From Mucilaginibacter ginkgonis (GTDB lineage Bacteria; Bacteroidota; Bacteroidia; Sphingobacteriales; Sphingobacteriaceae): a stretch of 64,000 nucleotides of DNA. The stretch is from NCBI RefSeq assembly GCF_009754905.2, contig NZ_CP066775.1:868001-932000 (forward strand). Direction: 5' to 3'. Below, in pieces: positions 51,991-60,788 of the stretch. Made by a program: the position numbers and the translations under genes. How positions within the stretch are numbered: position 1 is the first letter of the stretch; each line of letters begins with the position of its first letter. A model generated the notes under the pieces. The model ran no database searches. It saw only the letters and a program-made list of their open reading frames with translations, and had not been told where the DNA came from.

Positions 51991-52176
51991 TTATTTAATA
52001 TCTGCCTGGCCAATATCCATTCTGTTGCTATGCGCAGGTGCAAAGTCGGCTTGGTCGTTGTTGCTGATCAGTTTCTCTGCGTGAGCGTTAGTGCGGGCAA
52101 CCGCGTTGTTTTGATAAGTGATGAAGCTTAAAGAAGCTGTTAAAGTGATTGCTGCTGCGATGATGAATTTTTTCAT
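51991..52176 (-). CDS. Small exported-like protein of the D[I/V]xxAD cluster
   Basis: 61 residues. It starts MKKFIIAAAITLTASLSFIT, then a polar spacer (NNAVARTNAHAEKL), and ends SNRMDIGQADIK, a single copy of the motif. It contains one more QAD before that (NNDQADFAP). No repeat array. It is co-oriented, 56 bases upstream of the 6-unit gene. The function is unknown. Confidence 0.75.
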   Translation of the reverse strand: MKKFIIAAAITLTASLSFITYQNNAVARTNAHAEKLISNNDQADFAPAHSNRMDIGQADIK

Positions 52177-52221
52177 GACTTTATATTTTTAATATTTTAT
52201 GATCTGTTTGATGATTACTTT

Positions 52222-52407
52222 TTAGTTGATGTCTGCCTGGGCAATGTCTAAGCGGTGGCCGCTTACAGCGCCAAGGTCTAACATGGTTTCGTAGTTAACG
52301 CCCTTTTTTATGGCGCTTTTTAAATTGGATTTCGAACCACCTTCGTTGATATAAAAGCCGACAGATGCGGTTACTACTACTGCTGTGGTGATAATGATTT
52401 TTTTCAT
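52222..52407 (-). CDS. Small exported-like protein of the D[I/V]xxAD cluster
   Basis: 61 residues. It starts MKKIIITTAVVVTASVGFYI, has a basic middle (GGSKSNLKSAIKKG), and ends SGHRLDIAQADIN. The single terminal motif is DIAQAD. It is co-oriented, 45 bases upstream of the next member. The function is unknown. Confidence 0.75.
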   Translation of the reverse strand: MKKIIITTAVVVTASVGFYINEGGSKSNLKSAIKKGVNYETMLDLGAVSGHRLDIAQADIN

Positions 52408-52445
52408 TGCTTAAATATTTTCCTGGTTGTGATTGCTCTTGTTAA

Positions 52446-52634
52446 TTAGTTACCTGCGTCTGCCTGGCCTATGTCCATTTTGTGGCCGCGGTTAAAAGGC
52501 ATGTCCAGATTTGCTGCGGCGCTTAATTTTTGCGCCTTCAATACTTCCACGGTGTCAGAATTCACGGTCTGTTTAGCATAAAAACTTAGCGATGCTGCCA
52601 GCATAATGCCTGTTGTAATGATGAATTTTTTCAT
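52446..52634 (-). CDS. Small exported-like protein of the D[I/V]xxAD cluster, first gene
   Basis: 62 residues. It starts MKKFIITTGIMLAASLSFYA, has a variable middle (KQTVNSDTVEVLKAQKL), and ends RGHKMDIGQADAGN. It is the first gene of the six; the promoter at 52907-52937 lies about 270 bases upstream. The function is unknown. Confidence 0.75.
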   Translation of the reverse strand: MKKFIITTGIMLAASLSFYAKQTVNSDTVEVLKAQKLSAAANLDMPFNRGHKMDIGQADAGN

Positions 52635-52906
52635 GGTTTTATTTTTTTTTTCTGCTTAAAATCTTTTTTTCTTCACTCGTATTTGCTCTGCCGGCGGTGA
52701 AAGCGTCATTGACTGCTTCCTTTGTTTTATTTAACGCCTCGGGCAAAAGCCTCAATTTTCCGTTCTTTTTATGCGCTCACGTCTTATTTTTTCAAATTTC
52801 ACCAATGTCTTTTCGCAAGTAAAACACGCTGATCAATCAGCTGGTAAAAATTTAAATATATAAAACTACGATTATTAACTGTCTGATAATCAGATACTTA
52901 ACAATG

Positions 52907-52937
52907 CAAATGTAATAATGTTTTCCCAATAGCCAAA
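52907..52937 (-). promoter_or_regulatory. Promoter for the small-protein cluster
   Basis: On the minus strand TTTG (52934-52937), a 19-base spacer, and TACATTTG (52907-52914) match the Bacteroidota -33 and -7 elements at the expected distance. The resulting leader to the first small gene is about 265 bases. The region 52635-52906 has no gene and contains TTTTTT-rich and GCCTCGGGC stretches with no clear structure. Assignment to the cluster is inferred from position and strand. Confidence 0.55.
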
Positions 52938-53045
52938 AAAAATAAATTTTTTTGGACCGTACTATTTCACCCCGTGAATAGCATGAATTGGATTATTGTT
53001 AATTTTTTATAACTTTCAACATAATTTGTACGTATAAGTGAATAA

Positions 53046-54488
53046 ATGAAAAAACTTTTACTCCTGATACTTTTTACTATTTGTTTATTTCCTGTATACG
53101 CAAGTTATACAGAAGAAGTTACATCTGATACTGCACAAGTAAACAAATTAAATGACGATGGTTACGCGATGCGTAAATCTGACCCCGAACAGACCATTGC
53201 CATGGGTACCAAAGCATTAAAGCTTGCACAGGATTTAAAGTTTCAAAACGGCATTGGCGAGTCGTATAGGGTGATTGGCGTAGGGCGCTCTTACAATGAC
53301 GAGCCGGAGAAAGCGATAGAAAGTTACCTTAACGCTCTAACCTATTTTTTAGCTACAAAAAATTTATCGGGCCAGGCAAAAGTCTATAATAATATCGGCA
53401 ACCTGTATCGTGATAACGATTTTGAGAAAGCCCTTGAGTATCTGCGCAAATCACTTCAGATAGCTCAGGCGCTGAACAATGAAAACCTTATCGCTTCTTT
53501 ATATTTAAATATTGGTAACGTTTATTACCGCCAGAAAAATTTCTACGCGGCGTTAACCAACTATCAGAAAAGCGACGAGCTGTTTAAAAAGTTAAAAAAC
53601 CAGGAATTTGAGGTAACCTGCATGCAGAATATCGGGGTTATCTATTTTAATCTCGGTCAATATGACAAAGCAGAGAACCTGCTTCTTAAAAGTAATGAAG
53701 CCACTAAGGCGGCTAACATGCCGCAGCAAATTGCCAGTATAGACCTTACCTTATCATCGCTTTACATTGCTAAAGGCGACTTTGATAAAGCCGAAAAATT
53801 CGTAGAAGAAGGTATAAGCTATGCCGAAATTGTCAAAGGCAAACAGTTATTGTCAGACTTTACGTACACATCTTATCAGCTTGAGGTCAGACGTAAGAAC
53901 TACGAGAAAGCGTTAAGATACTTACAGAAGATCTATACCAAAGACAGTACAGACTTCCAGAACTATGTTTCTGCCCGTATAAAATTGCTGCAGATAAAGC
54001 ACCGTGCAGAGGCTAAAGAGCAGGAAAATGCTAATACAATATTGAAGCAAAAGAACGACCGTTATTTCTTTTTCGGTGTCACCGCGGTGGCTATACTGCT
54101 TGTGGTTGTGATAATCTTGCTTACCAATAACATTAAACGTAAGGCGTTAACTAACCAGCGGTTAACAGATCTTAACTCCGAAGTATCGCGGCAAAAGGAC
54201 AACCTGGATCGTGTTAATCATCACCTTGAAGAGATCATAGATGAGCGTACCAAAGACCTGCAGGTGAAGAATAAAAAGTTATCAGAATACTCGTCTTATC
54301 TCTCGCATCAAATACGAGGCCCTATTGCCACACTTAAGGGGTTAATTAACCTGGAGAAAGAAGGATTGGTTAATAAAGAGGAATGCTTTAATATGATGGA
54401 TAAGTGCGTGTCTGAGATCGACAACAAGATCATGGATATGAGCGATATGCTGCACGACCCCGAACGCACCAGCATGTTACCCGAATGA
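53046..54488 (+). CDS. TPR protein with transmembrane helix and histidine kinase DHp domain, no ATPase domain
   Basis: A 480-residue protein. A signal peptide (LLLLILFTICLFPVYA) is followed by tetratricopeptide repeats over about residues 25-325 (SYRVIGVGRSYNDEPEKAI, YNNIGNLYRDNDFEKALEYL, CMQNIGVIYFNLGQYDKAE). A transmembrane helix lies at about 338-360, a coiled coil at 365-410, and a DHp-type H-box around H421 (YLSHQIRGPIATLKGL). The protein ends about 60 residues later, so the HATPase domain found in related Bacteroidota sensor kinases is absent. It may be a sensor that hands phosphate to or takes it from another kinase. It is divergent from the small-protein cluster. Confidence 0.85.
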   Translation: MKKLLLLILFTICLFPVYASYTEEVTSDTAQVNKLNDDGYAMRKSDPEQTIAMGTKALKLAQDLKFQNGIGESYRVIGVGRSYNDEPEKAIESYLNALTYFLATKNLSGQAKVYNNIGNLYRDNDFEKALEYLRKSLQIAQALNNENLIASLYLNIGNVYYRQKNFYAALTNYQKSDELFKKLKNQEFEVTCMQNIGVIYFNLGQYDKAENLLLKSNEATKAANMPQQIASIDLTLSSLYIAKGDFDKAEKFVEEGISYAEIVKGKQLLSDFTYTSYQLEVRRKNYEKALRYLQKIYTKDSTDFQNYVSARIKLLQIKHRAEAKEQENANTILKQKNDRYFFFGVTAVAILLVVVIILLTNNIKRKALTNQRLTDLNSEVSRQKDNLDRVNHHLEEIIDERTKDLQVKNKKLSEYSSYLSHQIRGPIATLKGLINLEKEGLVNKEECFNMMDKCVSEIDNKIMDMSDMLHDPERTSMLPE

Positions 54489-54779
54489 TGGTAACGAAGA
54501 GTGTATTTTAGCGCCGATAAGGCCTATATAAACGCAAAAACGGGCGATCATCTCAAGTATCAATACCTGACGGTGGCCCTTCTTAAATCCTTCAGTTTCA
54601 AAGGCGAAGGTTTTTTTGCCTGCCGTAACGAAGTATTGAACCTCGCCCTTTCGCGGTTTAAACTTCGACTTTGTAAACTTAAAGGCACCAACCTTTAGGT
54701 TCGACTTTGGGTCATGAATAGTACCTTTCTTAGTTGCCGTAGCAGTGCTTGCAGGAAGCGATATCATGTAGTTAGACAT
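54477..54779 (-). CDS. Hypothetical basic protein, 100 residues, overlapping the previous gene end
   Basis: A Lys-rich product of unknown function with a small hydrophobic C-terminal segment (IARFCVYIGLIGAKIHSSL). It starts MSNYMISLPASTATATK and has a basic middle (FKFTKSKFKPRKGEVQYF). The 3' end overlaps the convergent TPR-DHp gene by 12 bp. Codon choice looks like that of real genes, but length and unknown family leave some doubt. Confidence 0.5.
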   Translation of the reverse strand: MSNYMISLPASTATATKKGTIHDPKSNLKVGAFKFTKSKFKPRKGEVQYFVTAGKKTFAFETEGFKKGHRQVLILEMIARFCVYIGLIGAKIHSSLPSFG

Positions 54780-54957
54780 ATGGTCGGTTTTAGTCTCTCA
54801 GATAAGACACAATTATCAAACCACTAATAGGTGTTTACACAACTAACGCCGGCGGAAGCAATCTGTTAATTTTTAGAACGAAAATTTTATCTTGAGTAGT
54901 AAAATTTAATCGAAACGAAATATTTAAACGAGGGTGACCAGACCGGTGCAAAAAAAA

Positions 54958-55001
54958 TGTACTTACAAAGTGTTGCAAAAACCTGACACTTTATAAGTAC
55001 A
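54958..55001. terminator. Inverted repeat downstream of the XRE regulator
   Basis: TGTACTTACAAAGTGT and ACACTTTATAAGTACA form a 16-bp stem with one mismatch and a 12-base loop, 29 bases after the XRE stop codon on its strand. Probably a terminator; a regulator binding site is possible. Confidence 0.55.
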
Positions 55002-55029
55002 ATAAGATAACCTTTTTAGGAGCGGTTAT

Positions 55030-55395
55030 TTATACGGCCATGGCCGGGATGATATATACTTCTTCGTAAAGCTCAATTACTTTGCGGCGCAGCTTAGCAA
55101 TCTCAGACTCGCGGTCTTGCAAACGTTTTTGTACAAAGTTTAACTGTATCAATTGCGGTTCTGCGCGCTCTTCCTGTAACGTAATTAAATGAGGAACGCC
55201 AACTTCAAAGATCTGTGCAATTTGCTCAAGCCTTGACAAGTTGATATCTGTAACACCTGTTTCTATTTTAGAAAAAGCAGGCACAGAAATGCCAAGTCTC
55301 GACGCTACATCGTCCTGGCTCCAGTTGCGGTTGCGACGTAAAACGCGAATGTTTTTGCCTATCGCTTTGTTAGTGTTTTCTTTAGGAGTGCTCAT
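55030..55395 (-). CDS. XRE-family helix-turn-helix regulator with coiled-coil tail
   Basis: A 121-residue DNA-binding protein. The helix-turn-helix is at about residues 12-66: IRVLRRNRNWSQDDVASRLGI, SVPAFSKIETGVTDINLSRL, EQIAQIFEVGV. The C-terminal 50 residues (RLQDRESEIAKLRRKVIELYEEV) look helical, likely for dimerisation. Such single-domain regulators are common; the target is unknown. The inverted repeat nearby could be a target. Confidence 0.9.
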   Translation of the reverse strand: MSTPKENTNKAIGKNIRVLRRNRNWSQDDVASRLGISVPAFSKIETGVTDINLSRLEQIAQIFEVGVPHLITLQEERAEPQLIQLNFVQKRLQDRESEIAKLRRKVIELYEEVYIIPAMAV

Positions 55396-55559
55396 TAGTT
55401 TAGTTTATTAGTAGAAAGGGTATGTTCTACTAACCAAACTGAGTGCCAGTGCTAAAAACAGCGTAATTGCTTCAAAAACAGGGTTTAACTAATTTAAAGT
55501 GGGTATTTGCTTTCCCAATGCCCTGCAAATGAGTGGGGAATTTTTTGAGAATTCCCCAA

Positions 55560-57833
55560 TTAGTCTTCCACAATCCGCAGCTTGGCAAACTTAAGCAGCA
55601 GTTGCTTTTGGCCTATTTCTTTAAAGAAGATGGTTGCTTTTACGTCGGGTTTGTAGCCTTCTAATACCTGCACTTTACCATAGCCAAAACGTTCATGCTC
55701 CACTTCCATACCAACTTGCAGTTTTGATGTGTCGGAAGGTGCAAAGCCTTCAGACGGAACGTGTGCCTTAGCTAAGATAGACGTAGTTTTTACCGCCGCA
55801 GGTTTAGGCTTGGAGAAGCTATCGGTGTTGCGGCTCCAGGCTTTACGGTCGTCATCAAAAAATGGATTTGCAGTTGGCGCCGGCTTGGCTGTGAAATCCA
55901 GCTCGAGGTATTGGGCATCTATTTCATCCAAAAATCGGCTCGGTTCGCAGCTGATCAACGTGCCGAATTTAAAACGGGAAGTAGCATAGCTGATGGTGAG
56001 CTTGCTTTCCGCCCGGGTTACAGCCACATAAAATAGCCGGCGCTCTTCTTCAAGGTCGCTGCGCGAATTGAGCGACATTTGCGATGGAAAAAGGTTTTCT
56101 TCTAAACCAACAACATTTACTTGCTTAAATTCCAGGCCCTTGCTGCTATGTATGGTCATTAATGATACTGTATCGGCATCCTTGTTTTTATCATTGTCGT
56201 CATTAGTAAGCAGGGCTACATCCTGCATAAATACATCCAGTCCTTTTTCCTCGATATCCTCACGTTCAGAAAACTCTTTGATACCGTTGAGCAATTCCTG
56301 AATGTTCTCATAGCGGTTTAGGCCTTCAACAGATTTATCTTCGTACAGGTCTTTTAATAAGCCCGAGTGCTGCGCGATGTGCAAAGCAGCGTCATAAGCC
56401 GATAACGTTTTGGTGATCACCTGGAAGCTCTGGATCATGGTACCAAAGTTGCCAACCGCTGTAGAACTGCGGCCATCGAGATATCTCGACGGATTAATAA
56501 CTACCTCGAAAGGGGTAATGCCATTCTGGTCAGCGCTCAGTATGATGCGGTCAACAGTGGTATCGCCAATACCGCGCCGCGGGTAATTGATCACACGTTT
56601 TAGGGCTTCCTCATCATTTGGGTTAAAGGTTAACCTGAAATAAGCGATCAGGTCTTTAATCTCTTTGCGCTGGTAGAATGACAAGCCACCATAAATCTTA
56701 TACGGAATGTTCAGCTTGCGCAAGGCCTCTTCCATAGACCGCGACTGCGCATTGGTGCGGTACAAAATGGCAAAGTCGTTCCACTTTAGTCCGCGGCCGG
56801 TTTGATCGGCCCAAATACCTTCGGCAACCATTTTGCCTTCTTCGTTATCGCTAAAGGCGCGCATCACCTTTATCTTATCGCCGCTTTCTTTTTGGGAGAA
56901 AACATTCTTTTTAAGCTGTTCTTTGTTATTGGCAATAATGCTGTTGGCAACGTTTACAATGTTCTGCGTAGACCGGTAATTTTGCTCCAGTTTAAATATC
57001 TTCAGATCGGGGTAATCCTTCTCGAAGTTCAGGATGTTTTGAATGTTGGCGCCGCGGAAGGCGTAGATACTTTGCGCATCATCGCCCACTACACAAATAT
57101 TCTCGTTAATGGCAGCCAGTTTTTTTACGATGAGGTACTGCGAAAAGTTGGTATCCTGGTACTCATCCACCATCAGGTATTTAAACTTGTTCTGGTACTT
57201 ATACAGTGTTTCGGGGTGATCTTTTAAAAGCTCGTTAGTTTTGTACAATAGATCATCAAAATCCATAGCGCCGGCACGGTAGCAACGGGCCGCATAAGTT
57301 TCATAAACCTTGCCTAAATGCCCGCGCCCTTGTGAAAAATCGTCGGCCTGGATCTGTTCATTGCTGCTATATTCTGCCGGGCCAACAAGATTATTTTTCG
57401 CCGCCGATATACGGTTGTAAACAAAGTTGGCATTGTAGAGCTTGTCGTCAAGGTTCATCTCTTTTAAAATGGCCCTTAAAACGCTTTTACTGTCATCAGT
57501 ATCGTAAATGGTAAAGTTGCTTGGATAGCCGATCTTGGCGGCCTCTACCCGCAGCAGCTTTGCAAAAACTGAGTGGAAAGTACCCATCCAAAGGTTTTTA
57601 GCTTCCGGGCCCACCACTTGGGTGATACGGTCGCGCATTTCGCGGGCTGCCTTATTGGTAAAGGTTAATACCAGTATGTTAAAAGAATCCACACCTTGTT
57701 TTATAAGGTGCGCCACGCGATAAGTAATTACCCGCGTTTTACCCGATCCCGCACCGGCAATGATCATTACCGGACCTTTAGTTTGTAATACCGCGCCCTT
57801 TTGTTCAGGGTTTAAACCCTCTAAATAATCCAA
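55560..57833 (-). CDS. UvrD/PcrA-type 3'-5' DNA helicase
   Basis: A 757-residue superfamily 1 helicase for repair and replication. It shows the Q motif (LNPEQKGAV), Walker A AGAGSGKTR, motif Ia TFTNKAAREM, the Walker B YLMVDEYQDTN, motif III QSIYAFRGA, motif IV EQNYRST, motif V TIHSSKGLEF and motif VI LFYVAVTRAES. The C-terminus has a Tudor-like domain (VGMEVEHERFGYGKVQVLEG) as in PcrA. The start is TTG at 57831-57833: an in-frame TAA lies just upstream and AAGGAG is 8 bases before it. Confidence 0.95.
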   Translation of the reverse strand: MDYLEGLNPEQKGAVLQTKGPVMIIAGAGSGKTRVITYRVAHLIKQGVDSFNILVLTFTNKAAREMRDRITQVVGPEAKNLWMGTFHSVFAKLLRVEAAKIGYPSNFTIYDTDDSKSVLRAILKEMNLDDKLYNANFVYNRISAAKNNLVGPAEYSSNEQIQADDFSQGRGHLGKVYETYAARCYRAGAMDFDDLLYKTNELLKDHPETLYKYQNKFKYLMVDEYQDTNFSQYLIVKKLAAINENICVVGDDAQSIYAFRGANIQNILNFEKDYPDLKIFKLEQNYRSTQNIVNVANSIIANNKEQLKKNVFSQKESGDKIKVMRAFSDNEEGKMVAEGIWADQTGRGLKWNDFAILYRTNAQSRSMEEALRKLNIPYKIYGGLSFYQRKEIKDLIAYFRLTFNPNDEEALKRVINYPRRGIGDTTVDRIILSADQNGITPFEVVINPSRYLDGRSSTAVGNFGTMIQSFQVITKTLSAYDAALHIAQHSGLLKDLYEDKSVEGLNRYENIQELLNGIKEFSEREDIEEKGLDVFMQDVALLTNDDNDKNKDADTVSLMTIHSSKGLEFKQVNVVGLEENLFPSQMSLNSRSDLEEERRLFYVAVTRAESKLTISYATSRFKFGTLISCEPSRFLDEIDAQYLELDFTAKPAPTANPFFDDDRKAWSRNTDSFSKPKPAAVKTTSILAKAHVPSEGFAPSDTSKLQVGMEVEHERFGYGKVQVLEGYKPDVKATIFFKEIGQKQLLLKFAKLRIVED

Positions 57834-58208
57834 TTCTGCTCCTTAATTAAGGGAACAAAATTACTATTTTACTTAGCACCTTGGGGCATACACGCGGTTA
57901 AAAATTGCCAACAAAAAGTTGCGCCAATGGCTTGTACCAGCGTTGCTGTAATATCTATGCAGGGCGTGACAAACTGTAATAGAAGTCTTTTTTCCTTTTT
58001 ACCCCCTGGCGATAAGCATGGCGATGCTATGGCGATTACAGGCGACTTTATAACTTTTAATATGATTGATGACAGGTTAATGTCAGTTGTAATTTAAACA
58101 AAACGTTGATGTACAGGTTATTGCCAAAAATTGTCTGTTTAAAAATTGTATTATTTATCCCGCCCCCCTGGCCATCGCCATGCCTGCCTGTTTGTTAAGC
58201 AATAAGGC
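57834..58208. other. Intergenic region between the helicase and the DUF255 gene
   Basis: No gene is seen. Near 57840 lies AAGGAG for the helicase. CCCCCTGGCGATAAGCATGGCGATG (from about 58002) and CCCCCCTGGCCATCGCCATGCC (from about 58164) share CATGGCGATG in opposite orientation, which may be a small inverted element. The rest has no clear structure. Confidence 0.35.
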
Positions 58209-58216
58209 TAACTTTG
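58209..58216 (+). promoter_or_regulatory. -7 box for the DUF255 gene
   Basis: TAACTTTG matches TAnnTTTG exactly, 4 bases before the ATG at 58221, so the transcript is probably leaderless. Confidence 0.6.
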
Positions 58217-58220
58217 CGGC

Positions 58221-60218
58221 ATGAACCGCCTTGCCAACTCTGCCTCGCCATATCTGTTACAACATGCCAATAACCCTGTCGACTGGTTTCCCTGGGGGCC
58301 GGAGGCATTACAAAAAGCTCAGAACGAGAATAAACTTATCCTGGTCAGCATCGGCTACTCGGCATGCCACTGGTGCCATGTAATGGAGCACGAAAGCTTT
58401 GAGGATGCCCAGATAGCGACAATAATGAACGACCATTTTGTGTGTATCAAGGTAGACCGCGAGGAGCGCCCTGATATTGACCAGATATACATGAGCGCGG
58501 TGCAGCTTATGACCGGCAGGGGAGGCTGGCCGCTTAACTGCATTTGTTTGCCCGACCAGCGGCCCATTTACGGCGGAACTTATTTCCCTAAAAATGACTG
58601 GGCGAACTTGCTGTTAAACCTCGCGGAATTTTACCGCGAAAAACCTGCCGAGGCAGAAGAATACGCGGTTAAGCTAACTGAAGGCATACAACAGTATGAG
58701 TCGGTAGACCTGATTACTCAACAACCTGAATATACCAAAGCTGATCTTGAGACTATAGTTACCAATTGGCGTAAACGTTTCGACATGAAGGAGGGCGGAT
58801 CGATGGGCGCGCCCAAGTTCCCGATGCCAAATAACTGGCAGTTTTTAATGCGTTACGCATTTTTGATGAAGGATGAAGCTGTTGCCGATGCGGTAAAACT
58901 TACCCTTAAAAAAATGGCTTACGGCGGAATCTACGATCACATTGGCGGCGGGTTTGCGCGTTACTCCGTCGATGCCCGCTGGCATGTACCGCATTTCGAA
59001 AAAATGCTGTATGACAATGCACAGCTAGTTTCATTATATGCCGAAGCTTATACCTGGCGGCGCGATGACTTGTACAAACAAGTTGTGGCCGAAACAATAA
59101 CCTTTGTGGAAAAGGAGTTGACATCTTCGACAGGTGGATTTTACTCGGCCCTCGATGCAGACAGCGAGGGTGTTGAGGGCAAATTCTACACCTTCACCAA
59201 ACAAGAAATCAACGGCGTACTTGGGGAACATGCAGAACTTTTTAACATTTATTATAATGTTACTGCCGACGGTAACTGGCATGAAGAACATACCAATGTT
59301 TTCTACCGTAAAGACAGCGATGCGCAACTTGCAGCAAAGTTTGGCCTGAACGCGAATGACCTGATTGAAAAGATAGCGCGTGCTAAGCAAAAATTGTTCA
59401 GTGAACGCGCTAAACGGATAAGCCCCGGACTTGACCACAAAATCATTGCCTCGTGGAATGGTTTGATGTTAAAAGGTCTCTGCGATGCTTACAATGCTTT
59501 CGGCGATGAACATTATCTGTCGCTCGCAATTAACAATGCCGGCTTCATAAAAGACAATCTGATCACTGCTAATGGCCAACTGAAGCGCATATATAATTCT
59601 GAAAACGCCATCGCTTTTCTGGATGACTATGCTAACGTAATAGATGGTTTCATCTCTTTGTATGAGTCGACATTTGATATCAGATGGCTTGGTTTAGCAA
59701 AAAGTTTGGCAGATACTGCAATAGCAGATTTTTATGATGAGAACGAGGGTATGTTCTTCTATACATCTTCAAGCGATGAGAATCTAATCGCACGTAAATG
59801 TGAGATCATGGACGGTGTAATACCTGCATCAAACTCAGTTATGGCAAGGTGCTTAAGAAAGCTGCACCTTTTTTATGAGGCAGCCAACTACGGGGAAATT
59901 GCCTCGCAATTATTGCGCAACCTGATGCCGTATATGGGCAAGTACGGATCGGTGTACTCAAACTGGTGCATGCTTTTGCTCGAAGAGGTCTTCGGTACAT
60001 ATGAAATTGCCATAACCGGTCCGGGTTTTAAAGCCGTAGCCATGGAAATGCAGGGACGTTATATCCCAAATAAAATAATGTTGGGTGGCATGGAAGAAAA
60101 TCTACCTTTGCTGGAAAACAGGGTCAATAATACCGACCGTATTTTCATCTGCAAAGACAAAACTTGCGGCCTGCCGGCAACCGGTGTTTCTGATGCGCTA
60201 AAACAAATAGGCGGGTAA
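58221..60218 (+). CDS. Thioredoxin-fold DUF255 protein (YyaL/SSP411-like)
   Basis: A 665-residue protein of the family that includes B. subtilis YyaL and human spermatogenesis-associated protein 20. The N-terminal thioredoxin-like domain opens [22 protein letters not shown] and contains the CHWCHVME site. The [23 protein letters not shown] block follows. The C-terminal part (from about 240) is an alpha/alpha toroid with [31 protein letters not shown] (shown here as GGFARYSVD and [12 protein letters not shown]). The cellular role is unknown. It is followed 31 bases later by slyD, so co-transcription is likely. Confidence 0.92.
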   Translation: MNRLANSASPYLLQHANNPVDWFPWGPEALQKAQNENKLILVSIGYSACHWCHVMEHESFEDAQIATIMNDHFVCIKVDREERPDIDQIYMSAVQLMTGRGGWPLNCICLPDQRPIYGGTYFPKNDWANLLLNLAEFYREKPAEAEEYAVKLTEGIQQYESVDLITQQPEYTKADLETIVTNWRKRFDMKEGGSMGAPKFPMPNNWQFLMRYAFLMKDEAVADAVKLTLKKMAYGGIYDHIGGGFARYSVDARWHVPHFEKMLYDNAQLVSLYAEAYTWRRDDLYKQVVAETITFVEKELTSSTGGFYSALDADSEGVEGKFYTFTKQEINGVLGEHAELFNIYYNVTADGNWHEEHTNVFYRKDSDAQLAAKFGLNANDLIEKIARAKQKLFSERAKRISPGLDHKIIASWNGLMLKGLCDAYNAFGDEHYLSLAINNAGFIKDNLITANGQLKRIYNSENAIAFLDDYANVIDGFISLYESTFDIRWLGLAKSLADTAIADFYDENEGMFFYTSSSDENLIARKCEIMDGVIPASNSVMARCLRKLHLFYEAANYGEIASQLLRNLMPYMGKYGSVYSNWCMLLLEEVFGTYEIAITGPGFKAVAMEMQGRYIPNKIMLGGMEENLPLLENRVNNTDRIFICKDKTCGLPATGVSDALKQIGG

Positions 60219-60249
60219 TCCCTTAACTAAACAATCATTAAAACTTAAA

Positions 60250-60747
60250 ATGAAAATTGTACCACAGTACGTAGTGTCACTGACCTACAATTTATATGTT
60301 GACAAAGATGGCAACGAAGAACTGGTTGAAAAAACGACCGAAGAGCAGCCATTAACCTTTTTATATGGCGCAGGCCAGATGCTGCCAAAATTCGAAGAGG
60401 AGCTTTCTTCACTATCGACAGGTGATAGCTTCGATTTCCGCTTGTCTGCCGCGGACGCTTACGGTGAGCATGACGAAGAAGCCATTGCCAACCTGCCGAA
60501 AGAAATGTTTACAGAAGCGGGCCTTCCTGCCATTGGCGCGGTCATTCCGTTACAAGATCAAAACGGCCACCGCTTTCAAGGTCAGGTAGTATCGATAGCG
60601 GAGGACGCGGTATTGGTCGATCTTAACCACCCGATGGCGGGGCAGGAGTTGCATTTTAAAGGGCAGATATTAAATGTACGCCCTGCGAATGACGAAGAAC
60701 TTTCTCACGGTCACGCACACGGCGCGGACGGTCATCACAGCCATTAA
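60250..60747 (+). CDS. slyD: FKBP-type peptidyl-prolyl isomerase SlyD
   Basis: A 165-residue prolyl isomerase and chaperone. It has the FKBP core (YVVSLTYNLYVDKDGNEELV, then PLTFLYGAGQMLPKFEEEL), the insert-in-flap domain (about residues 75-120), and a His-rich end (SHGHAHGADGHHSH) that would bind Ni2+ or other metals, as in E. coli SlyD. It probably follows the DUF255 gene in one transcript. A terminator comes after it. Confidence 0.93.
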   Translation: MKIVPQYVVSLTYNLYVDKDGNEELVEKTTEEQPLTFLYGAGQMLPKFEEELSSLSTGDSFDFRLSAADAYGEHDEEAIANLPKEMFTEAGLPAIGAVIPLQDQNGHRFQGQVVSIAEDAVLVDLNHPMAGQELHFKGQILNVRPANDEELSHGHAHGADGHHSH

Positions 60748-60756
60748 GATTTTAGC

Positions 60757-60782
60757 AGCTCCTCTTTCATGAGGGGCTTTTT
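60757..60782 (+). terminator. Terminator after slyD
   Basis: AGCTCCTC, six-base loop, GAGGGGCT, then TTTTAT, with one G-T pair in the stem. Confidence 0.75.
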
Positions 60783-60788
60783 ATTTGA

